Assembly: GCA_025964255.1 (NCBI GenBank)
Contig: JAOPZF010000120.1
Coordinates: 1-64,000, forward strand
Reading direction: 5' to 3'
Length of the DNA stretch: 64,000 bases
Source of the DNA: Solirubrobacterales bacterium
GTDB lineage: Bacteria > Actinomycetota > Thermoleophilia > Solirubrobacterales > 70-9
The notes beneath the pieces were generated by a model. That model did not search any database. It saw only the letters and a list, made by a program, of their open reading frames with translations, and was not told the origin of the DNA. The position numbers were made by a program, and so were the translations under genes. Below are positions 33,172-40,790 of this stretch, in pieces (position 1 is the stretch's first letter; every line of letters starts with the position of its first letter).

Positions 33172-33235
33172 CCTCCTTGGCTACCGCCGAAGCGGCTTGA
33201 TTTTGGCGCGGCGCCCTCATGGGAGCCGCGTAACC
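33172..33235 (-). promoter_or_regulatory. Structured thrC leader: candidate riboswitch or translational control element
   Basis: The minus-strand RNA forms a three-way junction. P1 is GGUUA/UAGCC (33231-33235 with 33179-33183). P2 is CGCGGC/GCCGCG with an inner CCC-AUGA-GGG (33207-33230). P3 is CCGC-UUCG-GCGG (33184-33195). P1 ends exactly where the AAGGAGG ribosome-binding site (33172-33178) begins, with no unpaired bases between P1 and P2 or P3 and an A-rich 10- to 11-nt strand between P2 and P3. I do not match it to a known SAM, cobalamin, glycine or SAH class. Confidence 0.5.
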
Positions 33236-33251
33236 GCGACCTCAGCACTCC

Positions 33252-33279
33252 AAGGTAGCGGACGCGTCGGTGTTCTCAA
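33252..33279 (-). promoter_or_regulatory. Probable thrC promoter
   Basis: On the minus strand TTGAGA (33274-33279), 16-bp spacer, TACCTT (33252-33257). The start point would fall near 33245, giving an 80-nt leader that includes the whole three-way junction. Confidence 0.5.
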
Positions 33280-33373
33280 GCGGGAGCGGTGTTTTGTCTG
33301 TGGAACGGTTGTCTGCGCGCCGCGACGATGCGCGGGTGATTCGCGATAAGCATCGGCATCAGAGGCGACCGAA

Positions 33374-33634
33374 TTGACCCCGCAGGAGCGCTTCGCCCAG
33401 AACCTCCGTCGTCGCCGTCTGGCGGTCGGGATCTCGCAGGAGGAGCTCGGCGAACGCACCGACCTGCACCGGACCGAGATCTCGCTGCTCGAGCGGGCCG
33501 GGCGCGAACCGCGCTTCGCCACGCTGCTGAAGCTCTGCGGGGCGCTCGGCACGTCGCCGAACGACCTCTGTGCGGGAACCGGCTGGGACCACGTGAAGCG
33601 CGTCTTCACGGTCGAGCCGCCCGCCGCGGACTGA
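33374..33634 (+). CDS. Small XRE-type helix-turn-helix regulator
   Basis: 86 aa. The protein is almost entirely one lambda-repressor-like domain: FAQNLRRRRLAVGISQEELGER then LHRTEISLLERAGREPRFATLLKLCGALGTSPNDLCAG. The start is TTG 33374 because no ATG or GTG fits before the domain. It has no effector domain, so it may act as a simple repressor or antitoxin-like protein. It is convergent with the minus-strand RNA/LeuRS region, and the strong hairpin at 33693-33729 lies 58 bases after its stop. Confidence 0.88.
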   Translation: MTPQERFAQNLRRRRLAVGISQEELGERTDLHRTEISLLERAGREPRFATLLKLCGALGTSPNDLCAGTGWDHVKRVFTVEPPAAD

Positions 33635-33692
33635 GCGGCCGTCCGGGACAGCGCAGCGGAGCCGGCCCGCGATGGCGGACCGGCGCCGCGTG

Positions 33693-33891
33693 CTTCTCGT
33701 CACCGGGGCCCCGGTCCGGTGACGAGAAGAGATTTGAGGCGGGGCGGCGCCGACTGCGCGTCGGCGCCTTGGGATCGGGTCGTGACGAACTCTGATCCCG
33801 CTCAGCACCAGGTCCTCCTTTGCCACCCCAAGGCGGTTTCCCCGTCTGAGATTGGCCCCGCCTCTGCCTGTCGGTTGATCCCCCGACAGGG
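33693..33891 (-). ncRNA. Candidate structured non-coding RNA downstream of the LeuRS-like gene
   Basis: On the minus strand the segment starts with hairpin CCTGTCGG/CCGACAGG (33867-33890). GAGGCGGGG (33856-33864) then pairs over more than 100 nt with CCCCGCCTC (33736-33744), a perfect 9-bp long-range helix. Inside are CTCAG/CTGAG (33801-33805 with 33846-33850), GGGATC/GATCCC (33771-33799), and a 9-bp hairpin GGCGCCGAC/GTCGGCGCC (33746-33768). The end is a 14-bp perfect hairpin CTTCTCGTCACCGG/CCGGTGACGAGAAG (33693-33729). A promoter fits at the expected distance. I do not recognise SRP RNA, tmRNA, RNase P or 6S RNA hallmarks. It is also the 354-base gene-free gap between the XRE gene and the LeuRS gene. 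Confidence 0.5.
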
Positions 33892-33897
33892 ATTCCA

Positions 33898-33926
33898 TTC
33901 ATAACAGACCGAGTTGGAGCAATCAA
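33898..33926 (-). promoter_or_regulatory. Sigma70-type promoter for the candidate RNA
   Basis: On the minus strand TTGATT (33921-33926), exactly 17-bp spacer, TATGAA (33898-33903). The predicted start, about 33891, is the first base before the hairpin at 33890-33867. Confidence 0.6.
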
Positions 33927-33988
33927 GGCTGCCTGAACAAAAGGATCCCCCTGCGTTTAGGAACGAGACGAGCACCTTTTCCGCACCA

Positions 33989-36232
33989 CTAGGAGGCTGC
34001 GGTGACGGCGTCCTCGGCGGCGACGGCGATCGTGCTCGCATCGGGCCAGACGCCCGGCAGGTCGTCGCTGGTGAAGCGGCCGGAGTTGATCAAGATCCCC
34101 TCGGCGGCGTGCGGGGCGAACGGCTGCAGGGCGCGCGCAACGAGCAGGATCGCAGCGACCAGCGCCTCGGCATCCGCGGTGTCGAGCTGGCCCTTCTTCT
34201 TCAGCTGTTGCTCGAACTGCTGGATCCGCTCGAAAAGGCGGGTCAGGTTGCGGATCGCCTTGTGCATCTGCAGGTTGGCGGTGTCATCGGCGATCCGCTG
34301 CAGCCCGTTCTCGCACCAGCCGCGCAGCTTCTCCCGCTGTTTCTCGGTCGCCGCCGCCTTCTCCGGATCGTGCTTGGAGCCCTCGAGCTCGACCATTCGA
34401 TCGTGCGCGTAGATCCAGAAGCTGCGGAGGAATTTGTTGGCGAAGCGGATCGCCGCGTCGGACCAGTTCAGCGTCTTCGCCGGCCCCGCCGCCCAGAGGA
34501 CGGCGACGCGGATCGTGTCGGCGCCGAACTGACCCACCAGCTCGTCAGGGTTGACGACGTTGCCGAGGTGCTTCGACATCTTGCGACCCTCCGAGATCAC
34601 CATCTCGTGGAAGAGGCAGCCCTCGAACGGCTCGCCGTCGGTCATGTAGGCGAACTCGCCGTGGTCGCGCAGCGCCTTGGTGACGACCCGCTGGTCGAAG
34701 ACGAAGTTGCCGGAGTCGCCACCGGCGACGAGGCGCTCGGCGGGCAGCCACTTCTTCGACTCGGGGTGGGTGAACATCTGCGTCGCCCGGTCCTCCGGCG
34801 GCAGCGTCGCCGGGACCCAGAGGAAGAGCGCGTCGAAGTGGCAGTCGAGCGTGTCGGTCTCCCGCTTCGCCGGCTTCCCGCAGACGGGGCACTCGACGTC
34901 GACGAAGTCGGAGCGCTCGGCGAGCGGATTCCCTTCGCCGGTCGCCACCAGGTCGCGCGGGAGGACGACGGGCAGGTCGGCCTCGGGCACCGGCACCGGC
35001 CCGTGGTCGGGGCAGTGGATGACCGGGATCGGCGTCCCCCAGGAGCGCTGGCGGGAGATCGAGAAGTCGTTGGCGCGGTAGCGCTTCGCCTCCTGAGCAC
35101 CGGCGACCGGCGCGCTCGGCGGCGGTGCGTCGTCGGCGGGGACCTCCCCCACCTCGACACGGTCGACGCGCTCGGCGATGTCGCGGTCGGCCTCGTCGAC
35201 CGCCGGGATGCCAAGGACGGCGGCGGGGCCGTAGCGGGCGTCGACCAGCGGCGAGACCAGCAGGGGAAGCTCGCCCTTCGGCCCGGAGACCGTCAGACCC
35301 GTGCCGATGACCGGGACCTCTTTGGCGTCGCGGGCGCTCCGCTCCCAGCCGCCCGAGCGCAGCTGCTCGAGCTGCTCGCGCACCTCGCCGGCGGCCAGCG
35401 TCTCCACCAACGGGTGCCGCGGCGAGAGCAGGACGAAGGTCGCCAGGCCCGCGGCGTCCGCGTGCGGCGTGAAGACGGTCAGCGGCCCGTCGGGTCCGTC
35501 GACCTCGAACTCGACCCCGTCGGTGCGCCCGAGGATGAAGCGCTGCGAGGCGAGCGCCAGGTCGTCCCACGGCTGCGCCTCGAGCTTCGCCATGTTGGCG
35601 TCGTTCTCCTCAAGATAAGGCGTGATCTTCAGGAACCAGGTCGGCTTGCGGATCAGCCGCACCTCGTTGTGGCAGCGCCAGCAGGTGCCGCCCTCCTCGA
35701 CCTGGATCGTCGCCAGCGTCGTCTGGCAGGTGTCGCACCAATCGACGGTCGCATCGTCGAGGTAGATCAGCCCCATGTCGTAGAGGGTCAGGAAGAGCCA
35801 CTGCGACCAGCGGTACTGGCCCTCGTCGGAGCTGTAGAAGACGCGGTCGTAGTCGAAGCTGTAGCCGAGTCGCTTCATCTGCTCGAGCATCCGCTCGCCG
35901 CACTGCTCGACCCACTCGGCGGCGGGGATCTGGCGCTCGATCGCGGCGAGCTCGGCGGGCAATCCGAAGGCGTCGAAGCCGAAGCCCATCAGCACGTCAC
36001 GGCCGCGGGCGCGCTGGAAACGGGCGTAGGCGTCGCCGATCGTGTAGTCGCGGACGTGGCCCATGTGCAGGTTGCCCGAGGTGAACGGGCTCGAGGACTT
36101 GACGTAGACGCCGCGCTCGCCATCGGCGGGTGGCGTGGGCGCGTCATAGTCGCCGCGGTCGATCCACGCGGCCTGCCGCTCGGTCTCGATCCGGGCAGCG
36201 TCGTAGGGCGGCTTGCGGGCGTTCTCGGTCAT
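33989..36232 (-). CDS. Divergent leucyl-tRNA synthetase (LeuRS-like class I synthetase)
   Basis: 747 aa from ATG 36232. The class I signatures are SGNLHMGHVRDY near residue 57 and KMSKHLGN near 550 (KMSKS with His last), with FDAFGLPAE and a CWRCHNEV zinc knuckle. It differs from standard bacterial LeuRS in four ways. The editing-domain motif TTRPDT reads TPHADA near 255. The GAVM/AVPAHDERD segment reads AAVLGIPAVDEADRD. The YVGGAEHA region reads RLVAGGDSGN. The protein ends at WPDASTIAV, before the usual VQVNGK C-terminal domain. It is therefore about 100 aa short and probably editing-deficient. It may be the only LeuRS of a divergent lineage or a specialised paralog. Confidence 0.8.
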   Translation of the reverse strand: MTENARKPPYDAARIETERQAAWIDRGDYDAPTPPADGERGVYVKSSSPFTSGNLHMGHVRDYTIGDAYARFQRARGRDVLMGFGFDAFGLPAELAAIERQIPAAEWVEQCGERMLEQMKRLGYSFDYDRVFYSSDEGQYRWSQWLFLTLYDMGLIYLDDATVDWCDTCQTTLATIQVEEGGTCWRCHNEVRLIRKPTWFLKITPYLEENDANMAKLEAQPWDDLALASQRFILGRTDGVEFEVDGPDGPLTVFTPHADAAGLATFVLLSPRHPLVETLAAGEVREQLEQLRSGGWERSARDAKEVPVIGTGLTVSGPKGELPLLVSPLVDARYGPAAVLGIPAVDEADRDIAERVDRVEVGEVPADDAPPPSAPVAGAQEAKRYRANDFSISRQRSWGTPIPVIHCPDHGPVPVPEADLPVVLPRDLVATGEGNPLAERSDFVDVECPVCGKPAKRETDTLDCHFDALFLWVPATLPPEDRATQMFTHPESKKWLPAERLVAGGDSGNFVFDQRVVTKALRDHGEFAYMTDGEPFEGCLFHEMVISEGRKMSKHLGNVVNPDELVGQFGADTIRVAVLWAAGPAKTLNWSDAAIRFANKFLRSFWIYAHDRMVELEGSKHDPEKAAATEKQREKLRGWCENGLQRIADDTANLQMHKAIRNLTRLFERIQQFEQQLKKKGQLDTADAEALVAAILLVARALQPFAPHAAEGILINSGRFTSDDLPGVWPDASTIAVAAEDAVTAAS

Positions 36233-36273
36233 GCAATCAACGTTAGCTGAGGTGCCAAGCGCCACAGCGCCGC

Positions 36274-36702
36274 TCAGGTGAAGGTCCAGAGCTTGTTGCC
36301 GAGGAAGTTGAACGGCATCGCGACGGCGACGGCGACCGCCTGGGCGCCGAGTTCGCCCATCCCCGAGCGGACCAGCAACTCGAGCACGACCAGGTTGATC
36401 ACCAGGCAGGCGATCGAGACGGCGAGGAAGCGGGCCGCCTGCAGGTGCGCGAGCCCCTCCCCCGGGCCGAAGGTCCAGTAGCGGTTCCAGAGGAAGTTGC
36501 TGGTCACGGCGACGCAGAAGGCGCCGATCGCGGCGACCGCGTGGTAGACGCCGAGGTTGCCGGAGAGGAAGGCGAAGACGCCGAGGTTGATCAGGTAGCC
36601 GGAGCCGCCGACGACGCCGAACTTGAGCAGCTGGAGCCAGCTATCGCGGCTGCGGGCAGCGGCGCCGAGGCGGACAGCGAGCGTGTTCTGGGCGTCGCTC
36701 AT
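36274..36702 (-). CDS. GtrA-family membrane protein
   Basis: 142 aa with four hydrophobic helices. GVVGGSGYLINLGVFAFLS and FLWNRYWTF match the GtrA family, whose members help move polyprenyl-linked sugars across the membrane or assist glycosyltransferases. It lies 4 bases after the GT39 gene on the same strand; the pair probably works on lipid-linked sugars for a surface glycan. Confidence 0.9.
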   Translation of the reverse strand: MSDAQNTLAVRLGAAARSRDSWLQLLKFGVVGGSGYLINLGVFAFLSGNLGVYHAVAAIGAFCVAVTSNFLWNRYWTFGPGEGLAHLQAARFLAVSIACLVINLVVLELLVRSGMGELGAQAVAVAVAMPFNFLGNKLWTFT

Positions 36703-36706
36703 CGCC

Positions 36707-38317
36707 TCACGCTTCCGCCGCCCGGCGCGCCGCGAGCGCGTGCGAGGGAGCCGTCCGGGCGTGCTCGCCGAGCGTGCCGCGGCTCGCGGGCGGCCCGTCG
36801 AGGACGGTCGTGTTGGTGGCGTAGCCGGTCTGCAGGGCGTCTAGTTCGTGCATCCAGAGGTGGACAGATTTGGACGAGACGTAGCGGGCGATGGTCAGGC
36901 GGCTCACTCGCAAGACCGCCGCCAGGTGGAACGTGGTCGGAAGGCTAGCCGGATGCTCGGCGACGTTCCGCTTGCCGACCAGGTCGACTTCCCGCACGGC
37001 TTCGCCGCCGCCGTACCAGCGCATCGCGCCGTCGGCGAGGTACCAGCGCAGCGGGTCGCCGGCGAGCCGCCAGCTGACGATCGCGCGCGGCACCCGGGCC
37101 GGGCGGCGGGCCGTCGCGACCCCGCGGTAGTCGGGGCGCTGGAGGTTCGGCGTCTGCGTGACGTAGACGTCGAAGGCGAGCCAGTAGGCGCAGAGGGCCA
37201 CCGCGACCAGCACCCCGGCGAGGCGCCCCCGCGTGGCGCCGAGGCCGAGGGCGACGACCGCGGCGAGCGGGACCAGCGCCGGCAGCAGGTTGCGCTCGAC
37301 CACGTAGTCCTTGCCGGCGAGCGCCGCCGCTCCCGCCAGGGCGAGGACGCCGAGGCCGACGACCAGCGCGATCGCCCCGCCCCGTCGCTCCCGCCGCGTG
37401 CCGAGCGCAAGCAGGGCGAGCGCCGCCAGGCCGACCCCGATCGCGGGCAGCACCGCGTAGTGGACCCGCGGCGGCTCGGCGATCACGTGGCCGGTTTCGC
37501 CGATCAGGAAGCTGACCCCGGTCTGGAAGAAGCGCTCGCCGAGCGCGCTTTCTTCGATCCAGCCGATGTGGTTCGGGTTGGTCTGCGCGGCGATCAGCGG
37601 CAGCAGCGCGGCGCCCGCGGCGCCGACCGCGGCGAGCGCCGGCAGCACCGCCTTCCAACGGTGGCGCAGGGCGACCGCCAGCCAGATCGCCTCGATCCCG
37701 ACGGCGAAGAAGGCGAAGTAGTGGCTGCCGAGGGCGAGGGCCGAGGCCAGGGCCCAGAGCGCCACTTCGCGTGGACGGCCGCCGCTGTCCAACGCCCGCA
37801 GGAAGAAGAGGAACGAGAGCGCGCCGAAGAAGACGAGCAGCGCGTAGGAGCGGGCCTCCTGCGAGTACCAGATCAGCATCGGGTTGAAGGCGAGGAGGCC
37901 GGCGAGGATGAGGCCGACGCGACGGCTCGCGAGCTGCCGGCCGATCGGATAGCCGAGCGCGACGGTCAGCGTCCCGAACAGCGCCGAGAGCGAGCGGATC
38001 CCCCATTCGTCGCGACCGAAGGCGCGCGCCCATCCCCAGGCGAGGACGTAGTAGAGCGGCGGGTTCGACTCGCTCGACTCCACCTCGTGCAGCATGTGGC
38101 CGAAGCTGCCGGGGATCACCCGCATCACGGTGATCACCTCGTCGTGGTGGAAGCTCTGGACGCCGAGCGGGGCGAAGCGGATCGCCGCCCCGGCGGCGGT
38201 CAGTCCGGCGACCGCGGCGACGAGCGCCCAGCGGCGCGCGGACGCTTCGTCCTGCGGGAGGTCGAGCGCCAGCGGGGCGCCTGATGAGGCCGGGATGCCG
38301 GCGGCGGAGCTGCTCAT
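36707..38317 (-). CDS. Family 39-type membrane glycosyltransferase
   Basis: 536 aa, about eleven transmembrane helices. FAPLGVQSFHHDEVITVMRV contains the paired acidic residue expected in the first outer loop of GT-C enzymes. NPPLYYVLAWGWARAFG and SLSALFGTLTVALGYPIGRQLASRR (given here only as its start SLSALFGTLTVALGYPIG) match PMT_2/ArnT-type transferases using polyprenyl-phosphate sugars. The C-terminal 170 residues form a soluble outer domain. Paired with GtrA and followed upstream by a GH92 mannosidase. Confidence 0.88.
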   Translation of the reverse strand: MSSSAAGIPASSGAPLALDLPQDEASARRWALVAAVAGLTAAGAAIRFAPLGVQSFHHDEVITVMRVIPGSFGHMLHEVESSESNPPLYYVLAWGWARAFGRDEWGIRSLSALFGTLTVALGYPIGRQLASRRVGLILAGLLAFNPMLIWYSQEARSYALLVFFGALSFLFFLRALDSGGRPREVALWALASALALGSHYFAFFAVGIEAIWLAVALRHRWKAVLPALAAVGAAGAALLPLIAAQTNPNHIGWIEESALGERFFQTGVSFLIGETGHVIAEPPRVHYAVLPAIGVGLAALALLALGTRRERRGGAIALVVGLGVLALAGAAALAGKDYVVERNLLPALVPLAAVVALGLGATRGRLAGVLVAVALCAYWLAFDVYVTQTPNLQRPDYRGVATARRPARVPRAIVSWRLAGDPLRWYLADGAMRWYGGGEAVREVDLVGKRNVAEHPASLPTTFHLAAVLRVSRLTIARYVSSKSVHLWMHELDALQTGYATNTTVLDGPPASRGTLGEHARTAPSHALAARRAAEA

Positions 38318-38354
38318 GGAACCAGCAGATTGCGCCTCTCAGCTAAATCCAAGA

Positions 38355-40790
38355 TTAGAGCGAGCAGGCGACCTTCGGGGCGGACGTGGCGGGGCCGTAG
38401 GACGGTGGCAGCTGACCGTTCTGGGCCCAGCGGGTCGGATGGTCCGTCAGTTCGAAGCCGAGGGTGCCGCCGGCGGCGAGTTCGCAGTAAGTCGTCCAGG
38501 GACGGTCATGGACGTGGCCGTCGAGGTGGAGGGCGGCGACGTAAGGGGCGGCCGCCGGTGCGGGCGCCTTGCCGTGGCGGGCGGTCCCGGGCGCCAGGAT
38601 CGTCAGCTTCTTGCCATGGGCGAGGCGCACCTCGGCGCGGCCGAAGAGCGGCGCGCCGAGCGCCAGGGTCCCGGTCCCGGGTTGCGCCGGGTAGAGGCCG
38701 AGAGCGCCGAAGACGTACCAGGCCGAGAGCGTCCCGAGGTCGTCGTTGCCGGGGTAGCCGGCCGGGGTCGGGCTGTAGAGGCGGAGCCCGCGGCGGACCG
38801 CCGCCTGCGTCTTCCACGGCCGTCGAAGCCAGTCGTAGAGCCAGGGCGTCTCCAGGGTGGGCTCGTCGCCGAGCAGGGCGTGGTCGGTGTGCGTCCCTCC
38901 CGCGCCGGCGTTGAGGACCTGGAGGAAGGAGTCGAGTCGCGCCGCCGCCTTGGTCGGCCCGCCCATCCGGTGGATGAGGCCGGCCGGGTCCTGGGGGACC
39001 ATCCAGCTGTACTGCGCGGCGTCGCCCTCGACGAACCCGCCACCTTGAAGTGGGTCGTAGGGGTTCGGGAAGGCGCCGCTCGCGAAGCGCGGCTCGATCA
39101 GGCCGCTCGCCGGGTCGAAGAGATTGCGCCAGTTGGCGGCGCGGGCGATGAACTGGTCATAGGTCGCGGCTGCGCCGCTCCGCGCCGAGAGCTGGGCGAT
39201 CGCGAAGTCGTCGACCGCGTACTCGAGCGTCGTCGCCGCCGAGCCCCAGACCGCCGTCTGGCTGCCGTAGATCGAGTTGGCGTTGCGGACGTTGGTGTCT
39301 TCGTCGAAGGGGACGTAACCGTGTTCGAGGTACCCGGCCAACCCCTGCCGCTCGACGTATTCGCCGTTCGGACTCTGGCACGGTTCGGTCGCTCCGCGGA
39401 CCATCGCGGCGAGCGCCGCGCCGCGGTCGAAGTGGTCGGCGCCGAAGGCCGCGGCGGCGGCGATCATCGGGTCGGCCGAGTCGCCGACCATCGTCATCGA
39501 CTGGCCGTTGGCGTAGGGCCAGCGCGGCAGGCAGCCCGACTGTTCGGCGTCGGCGACGAGCGACTGCATCATGTCGGAGGCCCTCCGCGGCTCGATCAGG
39601 GCGAGCAGCGGGATCTCGGTCCGGTAGACGTCCCAGCCGGAGAAGTCGGCGTACTGGGTGCGGCCGTGGGCCTGATGCACGGCGCCGTCCATGCCGATGT
39701 AGTCGCCGCCGACATCGTTGAAGGTGCGCGGCGCGAGCAGCGCGTGGTAGAGCGCCGTGTAGAAGGTGCGGACGTCGCGGTTCGAGCCGCCGCTGACCTT
39801 GACTTTGTTGAGCGCCTGATCCCAGCGTTCCCGCGCCGCCGCACGTATCGCGCCGAAGCCATGGCCCGCGCTTTCGGCGCGGAGCGCCGCACGGGCTCCG
39901 GCGACCGAGACGAAGGAGATGCCGACGCGGACCGCGACGGTGCGATCGCCGCGGGTGTCGAAGGTCGCGTAGGCGCCGGCGCGCGCCGTTACCTTGGGGT
40001 TGGTCGCTGGGGCCTGGGTGTCGGAGGCGGCTTCGCTCCCCGGTTCGAGCTCCCCTTCGGTCCAGGTCCCCGAGGCGGCAAAGGGGCGGGCGAAGCGAGC
40101 GGCGAAGTAGACCTTGTAGCGCGAGCGCTGGCCGCAGAAGAGGCCGCTGCGGGCGCTACCGCTGATTTCGCGAGCGCCCGGGTCGATCTGGACCGCCGCT
40201 TCGTCGTCGGGCTGGGCAGATCCCCCGGCGTTGATGAGGACGCTCGCGTGCGGGCTCGCCGGGAAGGTGAAACGGCCGAAGCCGGTGCGCGTGGTCGCGG
40301 TCAGAGCGATGCCGATCGGGCCGCCTCGCTTCGGCTGGAGCTCGACCGAGTAAAAGCCGGGTGAACCGCTCTCCGACTTATGCGAGAACCCCGGCTCGAA
40401 CTGCCCCGCCAGCCCCGGCCCCGGGTGGGGCGCGGGTGATCCGCTCAGCGCTTCGGTGGTCGGGACGAACGGGAAGTCACCGTAGACGGCGCAGCCCGCG
40501 CCGCTCAGGTGGGTGAGGCTGAAGCCGGTGACGTGGTGGTCGCGATAGTCGTAGCCGCCCGAGTGAGGCGCCGCCGGGGTCGTGTCGGGGCTCCACTGGA
40601 GCATCCCGAACGGCAGCGTCGCCCCCGGGTAGTTGTGGCCGCCGCCGAAGGTGTGCGGACCGGGGCGGGTCCCGGCGAAGACATCGACCTTCGCCGCCGG
40701 GTCGGCGGTCGCGCCGGCGACCGCGATCAGCCAGAGCGCGGCGGCCAAGGTGAGGATGTTTCGGATGTTCCGCGTAATGTCCCGTCTCAT
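38355..40790 (-). CDS. Secreted GH92 family alpha-mannosidase
   Basis: Ca2+-dependent exo-alpha-mannosidase family, 811 aa from ATG 40790. A signal peptide (NILTLAAALWLIAVAGATA) is followed by the GH92 N-domain (GGGHNYPGATLPFGMLQWSP, GFSLTHLSGAGC). The catalytic C-domain contains YADFSGWDVYRTEIPLLAL, TTLEYAVDDFAIAQL, GDAAQYSWMVPQD and NDDLGTLSAWYVFGALGLYP, the family's acid/base and metal-binding signatures. It probably trims extracellular mannose-containing glycans. Its ATG shares the CATG at 40788-40791 with the divergent gene, so its promoter must lie inside that gene. Confidence 0.93.
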   Translation of the reverse strand: MRRDITRNIRNILTLAAALWLIAVAGATADPAAKVDVFAGTRPGPHTFGGGHNYPGATLPFGMLQWSPDTTPAAPHSGGYDYRDHHVTGFSLTHLSGAGCAVYGDFPFVPTTEALSGSPAPHPGPGLAGQFEPGFSHKSESGSPGFYSVELQPKRGGPIGIALTATTRTGFGRFTFPASPHASVLINAGGSAQPDDEAAVQIDPGAREISGSARSGLFCGQRSRYKVYFAARFARPFAASGTWTEGELEPGSEAASDTQAPATNPKVTARAGAYATFDTRGDRTVAVRVGISFVSVAGARAALRAESAGHGFGAIRAAARERWDQALNKVKVSGGSNRDVRTFYTALYHALLAPRTFNDVGGDYIGMDGAVHQAHGRTQYADFSGWDVYRTEIPLLALIEPRRASDMMQSLVADAEQSGCLPRWPYANGQSMTMVGDSADPMIAAAAAFGADHFDRGAALAAMVRGATEPCQSPNGEYVERQGLAGYLEHGYVPFDEDTNVRNANSIYGSQTAVWGSAATTLEYAVDDFAIAQLSARSGAAATYDQFIARAANWRNLFDPASGLIEPRFASGAFPNPYDPLQGGGFVEGDAAQYSWMVPQDPAGLIHRMGGPTKAAARLDSFLQVLNAGAGGTHTDHALLGDEPTLETPWLYDWLRRPWKTQAAVRRGLRLYSPTPAGYPGNDDLGTLSAWYVFGALGLYPAQPGTGTLALGAPLFGRAEVRLAHGKKLTILAPGTARHGKAPAPAAAPYVAALHLDGHVHDRPWTTYCELAAGGTLGFELTDHPTRWAQNGQLPPSYGPATSAPKVACSL

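Noticed and set aside
33245-33262. Anti-Shine-Dalgarno pairing between CTACCTTGG and the thrC ribosome-binding site
   Set aside because: The segment overlaps the predicted -10 box, so it would not be part of the transcript.
33693-33891. SRP RNA, tmRNA or RNase P RNA as identity of the structured region
   Set aside because: No GGAA-tetraloop/AGCAG SRP core, no tRNA-like ends of tmRNA, and no GAGGAAAGUCC core of RNase P RNA are present.
33359-33898. 179-codon minus-strand open frame across the candidate RNA region
   Set aside because: Its C-terminal part is antisense to the XRE gene and the rest is low complexity; the paired-helix signal explains the region better.
33914-36250. 778-codon plus-strand open frame opposite the LeuRS gene
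   Set aside because: Composition is that of a GC-rich antisense shadow (Asp/Arg/Val/Gly repeats) with no motif; the minus strand encodes clear class I synthetase signatures.
36233-36273. T-box leader before the LeuRS-like gene
   Set aside because: Only about 40 bases separate it from the next gene and no T-box sequence or specifier stem is visible.
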